Below, in pieces: positions 54,219 to 62,038 of a DNA stretch of 64,000 nucleotides. The notes under the pieces are model-generated. The model was not told the origin of the DNA, ran no database searches, and saw only the letters and a list, made by a program, of their open reading frames with translations. This DNA comes from UBA4717 sp045580165 (lineage in GTDB: Bacteria; Bacillota; Clostridia; Oscillospirales; CAG-272): contig JAZNNG010000019.1 of the NCBI GenBank assembly GCA_045580165.1, positions 62,001 to 126,000 of the forward strand, in the 5' to 3' direction. Both the position numbers and the translations under genes were made by a program. Within the stretch, counting starts at the first letter, position 1. Each line of letters opens with the position of its first letter.

Positions 54219-54802
54219 TGAACGGAAGTAATAACAATTCAAGCAGAGAACGCGCGGTAATCGAGAGCATTGAGTCGATTCTTACAGGCGTTATACTGTG
54301 GACCTTGTTTTTGCCCGTGATGCTTGCCTTTTTAACTATGAAATCTGACAAACGAAAAACTTTACTCATCTTTCTCACTGTTTTCGTCATCTTCGCTTAT
54401 TCGCTTGCTATAATACAATCGGTCAACTACGTCAGAGATGCCATTGATTTCAAGCGCGACGTTTTGACTGCGATGATAAACGACAGAATAGACCCTCTTG
54501 AGCAGAGCGAATTCTGTCAGCCAATGCAAAACATACCCGACGTATTTTCATACACGATGGTCGATGAGGCAGTAGCTATATATCACCCGGACGCACTCTC
54601 GCCCGATTGGAGCGAGGAATACGAGGACTTCAATAACAAGCTTTCGGCACTGAAATACGACAGTATCGTTTTCGTAACGGCAAACGGTGAAAAATTCCAC
54701 CTTGACGGTTGCCGTCACCTTAAAGACGGTGGAAAAGAGCTTATATATCAGGTCGCACTGACGTACGGCTACACACCGTGTAAGGTTTGCTTCGGAAATT
54801 AA
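54218..54802 (+). CDS. Membrane protein with C-terminal Cys-His metal-binding motif
   Basis: I do not recognise this 194-residue protein. Two membrane helices (about residues 22-40 and 46-66: GVILWTLFLPVMLAFLT and LLIFLTVFVIFAYSLAII) are followed by an extracytoplasmic-looking or cytoplasmic soluble region. Its end, FHLDGCRHLK...YGYTPCKVCFG, has the C-x-H and C-x2-C pattern found in small Ada-like metal-binding fragments. The gene overlaps rqcH by one base, so it is coupled to it, and the operon terminator follows. Confidence 0.72.
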   Translation: MNGSNNNSSRERAVIESIESILTGVILWTLFLPVMLAFLTMKSDKRKTLLIFLTVFVIFAYSLAIIQSVNYVRDAIDFKRDVLTAMINDRIDPLEQSEFCQPMQNIPDVFSYTMVDEAVAIYHPDALSPDWSEEYEDFNNKLSALKYDSIVFVTANGEKFHLDGCRHLKDGGKELIYQVALTYGYTPCKVCFGN

Positions 54803-54840
54803 AAAAGAACGGAACACCGATTCGGCGTTCCGTTCTTTTT
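54801..54840. terminator. Bidirectional terminator at the end of the long operon
   Basis: A GAACGGAAC/GTTCCGTTC stem with A/T flanks lies between the convergent genes ending at 54802 and 54840. Confidence 0.9.
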
Positions 54841-55775
54841 TAATTAACTTTATTTCTTACGTCACCGTTAATAAATCCTAAAAGGTTAGTTCTTACTATC
54901 TCCATAAGTCTGCCTCTTGCGGCAAAGGACGCCCAGGCTATATGAGGTGTTATCACGGTGTTGGGTGCGGCGATAAGTGGATTATCGTTTTCGGGGGGCT
55001 CGGAGCTGATCACATCTGCCGCAAAGCCTGCGACCTTACCGCACTTAAGCGCCTCTGCCATATCGTTTTCGTTAATAATACCGCCGCGCGCCGTATTTAT
55101 CACGAAAACTCCATCCTTCATTTTTGCTATTGTGTCTTTATTGATAAGTCCTGCTGTCTCACTCGTCATCGGGCAATGCACCGAAACTATATCGCTCTCG
55201 GCAAGCAGAGTGTCGAGCTCTACCCTTCCCTCTTTTTTGCTCCTTCCGCTGATAAGCACCTTCATTCCGAAAGCCTTAGCGATCTCGGCAACTCTGTTTC
55301 CGATAGAGCCGCCGCCTATTATACCGAGCGTCTTTCCGCTTATTTCTATCTGCGGCGTTATCCAATAACAGAAGTAGTTGTTTCTTGCCCAATCGCCTGC
55401 CTTCACGCTTTCGCTATGCTTTGCAGGGTGAGTCATAAGCTCGAGAAGCAAAGCAAACGTATGCTGAGCCACGGACTCGGTACTGTATGCAGGGACGTTG
55501 GTAACGGTTATTCCACGCTTCGCGGCGTAATCGGTATCCACTATATTGTATCCCGTTGCGGTAAGTCCTATATATCTGAGGTTTGGAAGACTGTCTATCA
55601 CTTCCTTGTCAAATACCACCTTATTAGTAATTATAAATTCAGCGTCGAAAGCGCGCGCCTTTATGTCACACGGCAGAGTTCTGTCGTAAACCTCGTATTC
55701 ACCGATCTCACTAAGCCACTCCCAGCTTAAATCTCCGGGGTTGACTGCGTGTCCGTCAAGTACAACTGTTTTCAT
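54840..55775 (-). CDS. D-2-hydroxyacid dehydrogenase
   Basis: This 311-residue NAD(P)-dependent enzyme interconverts a 2-hydroxy acid and its 2-keto acid, for example glycerate or lactate. It has the dinucleotide motif LGIIGGGSIGNRVAEIAKAFG near residue 150, the catalytic arginine-bearing VINTARGGIINENDM and the final EPPENDNPLIAAPNTVITPHIAWAS with the active-site His. GAGGTG precedes the ATG. A strong promoter (55802-55830) drives it, divergent from the GTPase-NYN gene. The exact substrate cannot be told; similarity to glycerate dehydrogenase (HprA) is the best guess. Confidence 0.88.
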   Translation of the reverse strand: MKTVVLDGHAVNPGDLSWEWLSEIGEYEVYDRTLPCDIKARAFDAEFIITNKVVFDKEVIDSLPNLRYIGLTATGYNIVDTDYAAKRGITVTNVPAYSTESVAQHTFALLLELMTHPAKHSESVKAGDWARNNYFCYWITPQIEISGKTLGIIGGGSIGNRVAEIAKAFGMKVLISGRSKKEGRVELDTLLAESDIVSVHCPMTSETAGLINKDTIAKMKDGVFVINTARGGIINENDMAEALKCGKVAGFAADVISSEPPENDNPLIAAPNTVITPHIAWASFAARGRLMEIVRTNLLGFINGDVRNKVN

Positions 55776-55801
55776 ATTTTCACCTCAATGTATTTTGATA
55801 A

Positions 55802-55830
55802 ATTATATAATAATTTAACACGCGTGTCAA
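55802..55830 (-). promoter_or_regulatory. Promoter of the 2-hydroxyacid dehydrogenase with ACACGCGTGT palindrome
   Basis: On the minus strand TTGACA and TATAAT are separated by 17 bases. ACACGCGTGT at 55818-55827, extendable with mismatch to 16 bases, overlaps the -35 box and lies next to the -35 box of the divergent gene. Confidence 0.7.
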
Positions 55831-55833
55831 GTG

Positions 55834-55862
55834 TTGTAAAAAGGCAAAAAATGTGATATACT
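55834..55862 (+). promoter_or_regulatory. Promoter of the GTPase-NYN fusion gene
   Basis: TTGTAA and TATACT are spaced 17 bases apart, with TGTGA before the -10. The start codon follows at 55896 after GGAAGGAG. Confidence 0.55.
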
Positions 55863-55895
55863 CTATCTTGTAATTCAAACGGAAGGAGTTTTTTT

Positions 55896-58457
55896 ATGAA
55901 AAAGCTGGTTATCGGAATAATAGCGCACGTTGATTCGGGCAAGACCACACTTTCCGAGGCGCTTCTCTATTCTTCGGGTGAAATACTGAAGCTTGGCAGA
56001 GTCGACCACAAAAACTCCTTTCTTGACAACAATCTGCTTGAACGCGAGCGCGGAATTACAATTTTTTCAAAGCAGGCAAGATTCAAATCGGGTGAAACCG
56101 AGGTGACCTTGCTCGACACCCCGGGCCACGTTGATTTCAGCGCCGAGACCGAGCGCACCTTCTGCGTTCTCGACTACGCAATACTCGTCATAAGCGGAAC
56201 GGACGGCGTTCAAAGTCACACAGAAACCTTGTGGAAGCTGCTTTCTCACTATAATATACCTACCTTTATTTTTGTCAACAAGACCGACCTTGACGGCTTT
56301 GACAAGGAACGAGTTTTGTCGGATATTAAAGCAAGGCTCTCTGCTGCTTGCGTTGATTTCACCGATTTTGATGATGCGTTTTTTGAGGATACGTCATTAA
56401 ACTCCGAGGAAATGATGGAGGAATATCTCTCAAGCGGTCAAATTTCGGACGGCGCTCTCGCACGAGCCGTAGGCTCACGAGAGCTATTTCCCTGCTATTT
56501 CGGCTCTGCGCTTAAGGGTGACGGTGTTGAGGAATTTATTGAAGCCATAGACAAGTACACGATTATGCGCCCGTATCCGGAAAGCTTCGGCGCAAAAATC
56601 TATAAAATTGCCGACGATGAAAAGGGAAAGCGCATTGCTTTTACCAAGATCACGGGCGGCTCGCTCGCTGTAAAATCATCGGTAAGCATTAAAGGAAATA
56701 ATCAGAAGATAAACGAGCTGAGATTGTATTCGGGCTCAAAATATACCCCGGTAAACGAGGTGTATCCCGGCGACGTTTGCGCTATATGCGGTCTTACGGG
56801 TGTTTTGCCGGGTACGGGGCTCGGAATAGAAAAGAGCGAATCCTGCTTTCTCACAGAGCCCGTCTTTACTTATTGTGTTAAATTACCCGACGGCTATGAC
56901 GTTACCGAGGCGCTCAGGATCTTCAGACGTCTTGAGGAAGAAGACACACAGATGCGCGTGATTTACAGCGAGCACCTGCAAAAGATCGACGTTCAGATAA
57001 TGGGCGAAATACAGCTTGAAATACTGAAGCGTGTCCTCAGTGACAGATTTGAGCTTGACGTGGAGTTTGAGCACGGAAGTATCATATACAAGGAAAGTGT
57101 AAGCGGCGCGTACGAGGGTGTTGGTCACTACGAGCCTCTCCGTCACTATGCCGAGGTCCATCTGAGGATCGAGCCCGCAAACAGAGGCGACGGCATAATT
57201 ATATCCGCTGAATGTCCCGAAAACACGCTTGACAAGAGCTTTCAGAATCTCGTTTTAACACATCTGAGAGAAAAGGTACACGTTGGCGTGCTTACAGGCT
57301 CGCCGTTAACCGATATAAAGATCACTTTGATCAACGGACGCTCACATCTCAAGCATACCGAGGGCGGAGATTTCCGTCAAGCTACCTACCGCGCGCTGAG
57401 ACAGGGGCTTATGCAGGCACGCGCCGCAGGCGAGTGCGTATTGCTTGAGCCATGGTATACGTTCACGCTTGAGCTGCCGACGGCTCACGTTGGTCGTGCG
57501 CTCACAGACCTTGATAGAATGAAGGCAAGCTTTGAGTTAGGAAATTCAGAGGGAGAAGTGTCCGTAATAGTCGGCGAGGCTCCCGTTTCTGCAATACGCG
57601 AGTATTCAAAATGCGTTATTTCCTATACGCACGGAAAGGGCCGCTTTTCGTGCAGCTTCAAGGAATATGCTCCCTCTCCCGAGGCTGATTCGGTAATTGA
57701 CTCAATAGGCTACGATCCCGAGGGCGACCTTATAAACACGCCCGACTCGGTATTCTGCTCACACGGCGGCGGTTTCCTCGTGAAGTGGGATCAAGTCTTC
57801 GACTATATGCACCTTCCGCTTGAGAGCGACGCAAAGTATGAGGAGCCTGAGGTAAAGGCAGTTAAGCGCGATTACCACAAAATGATAGACGATGAAGCCG
57901 AAATTCTCCGTATGTTTGAAATGACCTACGGCAAGATAAAGCGCCGCGCGCCCGATGCGCTCCACACGCCGAGAGAACACCTTTCTCTTGACAAGGTAAA
58001 GGTGAAGCCGAAGCCCGTTGGTCCTACCTATTTGCTTATCGACGGCTACAACATTATTTACGCTTGGGACGACCTTAAGGGTGCCGCCGCGGAAAGTCTT
58101 GACCTTGCGCGAAACCTCCTTATTAACCGTATCTGCAATTACCAGGCAATGACAAACTCAAACGTAATATTGGTGTTTGACGCGTACAAGGTAAAGGGCG
58201 GTCAACGCGAGATAGAAAAGGTACACGGCATTACCGTGGTCTACACGAAGGAAGCCGAAACCGCCGACCAATACATTGAAAAGACCTCGACAGAGCTTTC
58301 GCGCAATTATCGAGTGAGGGTAGCAACGTCTGACGCACAGGTACAGATGATAATTTTCGGAAGCGGTGCCGTACGAATACCCGCGCTTGAATTTGAAAAG
58401 GAAGTCTGTGAAGCCGAAAGGCAAATCAAAGAATTTATAGAAAACAGCGGAGAGTGA
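55896..58457 (+). CDS. Tet(M)-like ribosomal-protection GTPase fused to a Rae1/YacP-like NYN nuclease domain
   Basis: This 853-residue protein has a translational GTPase of the Tet(M)/Tet(O)/EF-G class in residues 1 to about 640: G1 AHVDSGKT (10-17), RGIT, G3 DTPGHVD (74-80), G4 NKTD (128-131) and a full EF-G-like body. The end VIDSIGYDPEGDLINTPDSVFCSHGGG (about 605-630) is typical of the clostridial Tet(M)-like branch. After a charged linker a NYN domain (about 712-850) begins LLIDGYNIIYAWDDLKG, with acidic residues D716, D762 (VFDAYK) and D813 (TSD) where the B. subtilis A-site endonuclease Rae1 (YacP) has its catalytic residues. The reading frame is continuous with no stop between domains. 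Cleavage of A-site mRNA by this protein is inferred. Confidence 0.88.
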   Translation: MKKLVIGIIAHVDSGKTTLSEALLYSSGEILKLGRVDHKNSFLDNNLLERERGITIFSKQARFKSGETEVTLLDTPGHVDFSAETERTFCVLDYAILVISGTDGVQSHTETLWKLLSHYNIPTFIFVNKTDLDGFDKERVLSDIKARLSAACVDFTDFDDAFFEDTSLNSEEMMEEYLSSGQISDGALARAVGSRELFPCYFGSALKGDGVEEFIEAIDKYTIMRPYPESFGAKIYKIADDEKGKRIAFTKITGGSLAVKSSVSIKGNNQKINELRLYSGSKYTPVNEVYPGDVCAICGLTGVLPGTGLGIEKSESCFLTEPVFTYCVKLPDGYDVTEALRIFRRLEEEDTQMRVIYSEHLQKIDVQIMGEIQLEILKRVLSDRFELDVEFEHGSIIYKESVSGAYEGVGHYEPLRHYAEVHLRIEPANRGDGIIISAECPENTLDKSFQNLVLTHLREKVHVGVLTGSPLTDIKITLINGRSHLKHTEGGDFRQATYRALRQGLMQARAAGECVLLEPWYTFTLELPTAHVGRALTDLDRMKASFELGNSEGEVSVIVGEAPVSAIREYSKCVISYTHGKGRFSCSFKEYAPSPEADSVIDSIGYDPEGDLINTPDSVFCSHGGGFLVKWDQVFDYMHLPLESDAKYEEPEVKAVKRDYHKMIDDEAEILRMFEMTYGKIKRRAPDALHTPREHLSLDKVKVKPKPVGPTYLLIDGYNIIYAWDDLKGAAAESLDLARNLLINRICNYQAMTNSNVILVFDAYKVKGGQREIEKVHGITVVYTKEAETADQYIEKTSTELSRNYRVRVATSDAQVQMIIFGSGAVRIPALEFEKEVCEAERQIKEFIENSGE

Positions 58458-58475
58458 TTCCCCGCTGTTTTTTCT
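58441..58475 (+). terminator. Terminator overlapping the end of the GTPase-NYN gene
   Basis: AAAACAGCGG and CCGCTGTTTT form a 10-bp stem around the stop codon, followed by T. Confidence 0.85.
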
Positions 58476-58476
58476 T

Positions 58477-58713
58477 TTACCCAAAATCATGTTGAACGCC
58501 AAAATCAATATCCCTTTCTTCAAAAATAGCCGTTATCCTCTCAACTATATCAAAATCACTCAAATTATCATCCAGTATAATCTCTTTGATTTCTTTGATC
58601 ATTTCAATAGCTACAGAATTAGCTATATCATCCGTATTAATTTCAAAATCTTCAATATTTCGATTAACATAGTCCGAAATGTATTTTTTTAATAATTCAA
58701 GTTTGATTTCCAT
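58477..58713 (-). CDS. Small acidic protein of unknown function
   Basis: This 78-residue, mostly helical protein begins MEIKLELLKKYISDYVNRN and is rich in Glu, Asp and Ile with several DD/EE pairs, ending in an FG. GAGGTGAG sits 6 bases before the ATG at 58713. It is divergent from a small XRE regulator and shares its palindromic operator region. It resembles no family I know; an antitoxin-like, regulator-partner or small unknown role is possible. Codon use is A/T-richer than the neighbours, which hints at recent acquisition of the pair. Confidence 0.6.
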   Translation of the reverse strand: MEIKLELLKKYISDYVNRNIEDFEINTDDIANSVAIEMIKEIKEIILDDNLSDFDIVERITAIFEERDIDFGVQHDFG

Positions 58714-58729
58714 TAAGCTCACCTCAAGA

Positions 58730-58773
58730 TACCGTATAGTACCAAATCAACAATTACATAATACCATATGGTA
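58730..58773. promoter_or_regulatory. Twin palindromic operator-like sites between the small acidic protein and the XRE gene
   Basis: TACCATATGGTA at 58762-58773 is a perfect 12-bp palindrome. TACCGTATAGTA at 58730-58741 matches it with two changes. The two sites are 32 bases apart, three helical turns, suiting a dimeric or tetrameric repressor. Regulation by the adjacent XRE protein is inferred. Confidence 0.6.
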
Positions 58774-58798
58774 ACATCAAAATCAAGAGGTGATTTTA

Positions 58799-59011
58799 AT
58801 GTTTTTCAAAAGATTGTATGATTTAAGGGTCGATAACGATATGACTCAACAACAAGTTGCGGATTATCTAACCTGTAACCGACAGGTGTACGCACGATAT
58901 GAGCGAGGTCTTCGTGAAATTCCTGTTTCAATGCTTATAAAGCTCGCCGAGCTTTATAAGGTATCAACAGACTATATTTTAGGATTAACAGACAAAACCG
59001 ACGGTAAATAA
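58799..59011 (+). CDS. Small XRE-family helix-turn-helix regulator
   Basis: This 70-residue single-domain HTH_3 regulator contains LRVDNDMTQQQVADYLTCNRQVYARYERGLREIP and MLIKLAELYKVSTDYILGLTDK, the full Cro/C1 fold. It has no extra domain and so binds DNA as a small dimer, as SinR- or antitoxin-like proteins do. GAGGTGA precedes the ATG at 58799. It faces the small acidic protein gene over twin palindromes. Its own terminator hairpin overlaps the stop codon. Confidence 0.9.
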   Translation: MFFKRLYDLRVDNDMTQQQVADYLTCNRQVYARYERGLREIPVSMLIKLAELYKVSTDYILGLTDKTDGK

Positions 59012-59028
59012 TTATCCGTCGGTTTTTA
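58994..59028 (+). terminator. Terminator of the XRE gene
   Basis: AAACCGACGG and CCGTCGGTTT form a stem that includes the stop codon and is followed by T. Confidence 0.85.
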
Positions 59029-59105
59029 TTGAAATGAACAACTCAAATTGAGTCTTCAAGCTAACACCTTAGATGAAATTCAATCCGTCGAAGCTCGATT
59101 TAACT

Positions 59106-59135
59106 GAAAAAGCACTGCCTTTGCAGTGCTTTTTC
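59106..59135. terminator. Intrinsic-terminator-like hairpin
   Basis: A GAAAAAGCACTGC/GCAGTGCTTTTTC perfect stem with a short loop has A/T runs on both sides. It follows no gene directly on the plus strand and could end tRNA transcription from the minus strand. Confidence 0.7.
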
Positions 59136-59201
59136 TATTCGTATTATACCACAATACTAAACAATTTTCAATAATTATTCATCGTTCATCAGCGAAGCGA
59201 T

Positions 59202-59259
59202 TTCATTCTTCATTATTCATTCAAAATCCGCGTGTGCTAAATGAATAATGAAGAATGAA
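59202..59259. repeat. 20-bp perfect inverted repeat in an intergenic region
   Basis: TTCATTCTTCATTATTCATT at 59202-59221 is the exact complement of 59240-59259, with 18 bases between. The arms are built from short ATTCAT units that also occur just to the left. It resembles small dispersed repeats seen in clostridial intergenic regions. No coding potential. Confidence 0.75.
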
Positions 59260-59303
59260 TAATACAAACAAAAATCCGCCTTCTTACGAAAGCGGATTTT
59301 GTT

Positions 59304-59381
59304 TGGCCCACCCTACAGGAGTCGAACCTGCGACCAACGGAATCGGAATCCGGTACTCTATCCAAGCTGAGCTAAGGGCGG
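59304..59381 (-). tRNA. tRNA-Arg (anticodon CCG)
   Basis: Cloverleaf: acceptor CCGCCCT pairs with AGGGTGG, D-arm GCTC/GAGT, anticodon loop TTCCGAT with CCG at 34-36, T-arm GCAGG-TTCGACT-CCTGT, and encoded CCA. The outer pair of the anticodon stem (27-43) is mismatched. It reads CGG arginine codons. Confidence 0.88.
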
Positions 59382-59414
59382 TTATTTGCCCGACGCTTAT
59401 CGGGCATTATTATT

Positions 59415-60992
59415 TTATTCAATTTCGGGAAGATAATCCGCAGGGTTTACTGTTGCTCCGTCTACGGTTATCTCAAAATGCAGATGGTCTGCCGTAGCAA
59501 CTCCCGTTGCGCCTATTGCGGCAATAACGTCTCCCTGCACTACCTCGTCACCTGCTCTGACGTAAAGTCTTGAGCAATGCGCGTATAGGGTGTTGATCCC
59601 GTCCCCGTGGTCAATCACAACGTAGTAGCCGTATGAGCTATTGAAGCCTGCGTAGGAAACCACGCCAGAGTCAGCCGCCCATATATCGTAACCGTACCAG
59701 TTCGGGATATCAAGACCGCGGTGGTAATCGTAGCTTCCGAAAAGCATTCTTCCGCCGTACTCCGATGATATACCGACGGGCACGTTTGTCGGCCATATAA
59801 AGCTTCCGCTTGGATTCTTGGTGGGTGCCGCCGACGTGCCGAGAACTATTACCTCTGCCACAGGCTCGCTTATCACGCGCCTTCCCGTTTCGGTCTTAGA
59901 TATAACGCCGTTTGCATCGTACTCTATTTCGTAGGTTATCTCGACCTTACCCTCTCTGCCAACCGTTTTTAAAAGCTGAGTTCCTGCATAATAGTCGTCA
60001 GATTCAACGTAGGTTATCTCAAAAGGAAGTGATTCCGTAATTACTTCTTCCTTTACGTAAACGAGGTTCAACTCGTGCAACAGGACATCTTTATCGGTTG
60101 TGATCTTAGTACCGTCTGAAAGCGTTTTCGGCACGGTAAGCTTGGAATTTCCGTCTGTAAAACGCGGAATTCCCGTATCAAGCGTACTGGAACTACCGTC
60201 AAGCAGTCCTGCCGTAACTCTCGACGAGTTGACCTCCTCAGCAGACTCAAGCTTAACCTCAACGTTCAGAAGCTCGGCAATTTCAGCCACAGACTTTACC
60301 GAGGTCTTGAGAGCTGGCTGATTTACTATACTGATATTATTCTTTATACTTTTTTTATCGTCGCTTGTACCCTGTACGCTTTTTAGCAGCTGATTAAGCT
60401 CATCGAAGTTCTGAGTAGAGGCTATGTACTTTCCGTCTATATAAAGCGCATATGCGTCTGCAAGATCGGCAGATGCAATATCGTACAAAATACGGTAGCA
60501 ATCGGCGTCCCTCATTATCTCGGGCGACTTTACGTTAACGAACGAATAGTCTATTTTTATATCGAGCTTATATTCCGTATCAAGAAGAGCCGCGAGGTCT
60601 GCTTCTATTGCGTTTTGGGCAAGAGACATAGGCGACTTGGAATTCAAGTAGCCGACAAGCTCTCCGTCCGCATAAACTCCCAAAACCACCTCATGTGCAG
60701 ATGCGTGAACAATAAACGCGCCGCAAACGGCCACGATAAGCAGTACCGCGAGATTTCTTATAGGCTCTTTAAGCACGGACAGAATAAACGCCGCTTTTTT
60801 AGCAAGACTGTCACAACGCTCAAGGTATCTTTTAACTATACCCGTTTCGCGCTTCTTTTTGTCAACCGTTTCACATGCTCCGTCCCATACCCTTGCAGTA
60901 TGAGTAAGCACCTTGAAAACAGGCTTTGAAAAGGCCTTGTTTTCCTTTTTTGCACCCTTCTCAGCCATTTTTGACCCTATCGCATTAGCCAA
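59415..60992 (-). CDS. M23-family murein hydrolase with G5 and LysM-like regions
   Basis: This protein is a peptidoglycan endopeptidase or lytic factor. From a TTG at 60992 it is 525 residues: a basic cytoplasmic N-terminus, a membrane helix (about residues 78-100, IRNLAVLLIVAVCGAFIVHA), two beta-rich repeats, a G5 domain near residues 320-380 (ESLPFEITYVESDDYYAG to TYEIEYDANGVISKTETGRRVI), and a C-terminal Peptidase_M23 domain with HRGLDIPNWYGYDIWAADSGVVSYAG and zinc-binding LHFEITVDG. The in-frame coding signal extends 50 codons upstream to an ATA behind AAAGGAG; see findings. Other possible starts include an ATG at 60968. Confidence 0.88.
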   Translation of the reverse strand: MANAIGSKMAEKGAKKENKAFSKPVFKVLTHTARVWDGACETVDKKKRETGIVKRYLERCDSLAKKAAFILSVLKEPIRNLAVLLIVAVCGAFIVHASAHEVVLGVYADGELVGYLNSKSPMSLAQNAIEADLAALLDTEYKLDIKIDYSFVNVKSPEIMRDADCYRILYDIASADLADAYALYIDGKYIASTQNFDELNQLLKSVQGTSDDKKSIKNNISIVNQPALKTSVKSVAEIAELLNVEVKLESAEEVNSSRVTAGLLDGSSSTLDTGIPRFTDGNSKLTVPKTLSDGTKITTDKDVLLHELNLVYVKEEVITESLPFEITYVESDDYYAGTQLLKTVGREGKVEITYEIEYDANGVISKTETGRRVISEPVAEVIVLGTSAAPTKNPSGSFIWPTNVPVGISSEYGGRMLFGSYDYHRGLDIPNWYGYDIWAADSGVVSYAGFNSSYGYYVVIDHGDGINTLYAHCSRLYVRAGDEVVQGDVIAAIGATGVATADHLHFEITVDGATVNPADYLPEIE

Positions 60993-61291
60993 TGCCTCTA
61001 TCGGTGAAAGTCCGTTTTTAAGAGCAATTCTACGGTGCTCGGAAAAGGGGGTCTTGCCGCTTTTTGCCTTCTCTATACTGTAATCCGAGTATAGTCCCGT
61101 TTTCTTTTCTTTTTCGGACGTTTTCTTAGTTACCTCCGCTATTACGGCTCACTCCTTTCACGAAAAATCCTGAGCCATTATACAACATTTTTGTAAATAA
61201 ATCAACCCCCTTGCAAGAATGTTAAAATTTTGGTATTATATTCTTGACAATATAACTCTTACCGTATACGAACTATTTAGGGGGGATTCGA

Positions 61292-62038
61292 TTGGCAAAC
61301 AACAAAATAAATCTGTGCTATATATGCGCGGTTATTCACCTGCTTCTTCTGAATTTGCAACCGCTTTCACAAAATTCGCATATACGTTCGCTGCTATACG
61401 TTCTCTCGTACGCCCTACCAATATTTATCCTTCTGTTCTCATTTCCGGTAAAGTCTGTTAAAATTCAGGTCATAAGTGTTTCCGATATTCTTATATTTTT
61501 CCCGTCAATGATGGTGACCTCGTTTTTACTTACTCATTATTTCGGCTCACCCTCGACAAGCTACGTACTGACTCCTTACACCTTCATTATGACAGGAATT
61601 ATTGCCCCCGTTTTAGAGGAGCTTTTATGGCGAGGCAGCATGTTCAGAGTACTTAGAAGATTCGGCTTTATCCCTGCTGCCCTTATATCGTCATTTTTCT
61701 TCGCTCTTATGCATAAAGGTGTTGGCGGAATTATATACGCAATGTTTTCGGGAATTATCTTTTCCTATCTCACCTTTTCAACGGGAACACTAAGCGCGAT
61801 AATACTTCATATTATAAACAACACGGTCGCTCTGCTCTTATCGACCGACAATTTAATTACACTGATCATCGTTCCCGTATCTATAATTATCGGTGTCTTA
61901 CTCAAGGTTTTTGCACCGTCAAAGCATACGCGCACAGTCGGCGGTCAGTTTCAACGCGGTGCTTTCACAATGCCGTATCTGTACGTAACGGCATTAATAT
62001 TCATCACATTCAGATTATTGGAGGCCTACCTTGGATAA
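61292..62038 (+). CDS. CPBP-family intramembrane protease
   Basis: This 248-residue polytopic membrane protein of the CPBP (Abi/CAAX protease-like) family has the catalytic-site motifs EELLWRGSMFRVLRR (EExxxR, near residue 110) and FFFALMHKG and LHIINNT, each with the conserved His. About seven hydrophobic segments are seen. The start is a TTG at 61292 with GGGGGGA upstream. Its substrate is unknown; family members act in bacteriocin self-immunity or protein processing. It overlaps tadA by 8 bases. Confidence 0.85.
   Translation: MANNKINLCYICAVIHLLLLNLQPLSQNSHIRSLLYVLSYALPIFILLFSFPVKSVKIQVISVSDILIFFPSMMVTSFLLTHYFGSPSTSYVLTPYTFIMTGIIAPVLEELLWRGSMFRVLRRFGFIPAALISSFFFALMHKGVGGIIYAMFSGIIFSYLTFSTGTLSAIILHIINNTVALLLSTDNLITLIIVPVSIIIGVLLKVFAPSKHTRTVGGQFQRGAFTMPYLYVTALIFITFRLLEAYLG

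Noticed and set aside
55896..58457. Plain tetracycline-resistance gene tet(M).
   Set aside because: The protein has a C-terminal NYN domain and belongs to a branch of Tet(M)-like GTPases in Clostridia; no resistance can be claimed from sequence.
58477..59011. Possible toxin-antitoxin pair.
   Set aside because: The two genes are divergent, not co-directional, and no known toxin or antitoxin family is recognised, so I list them only as a regulator pair.
59071..59172. A 33-codon frame starting MKFNPSKLDLTEKAL.
   Set aside because: It runs through the terminator hairpin and has no ribosome binding site; it could be a gene remnant but cannot be supported.
59160..59303. CRISPR-like repeats.
   Set aside because: The repeated units are short AT-rich inverted copies, with no regular direct repeats, spacers or cas genes.
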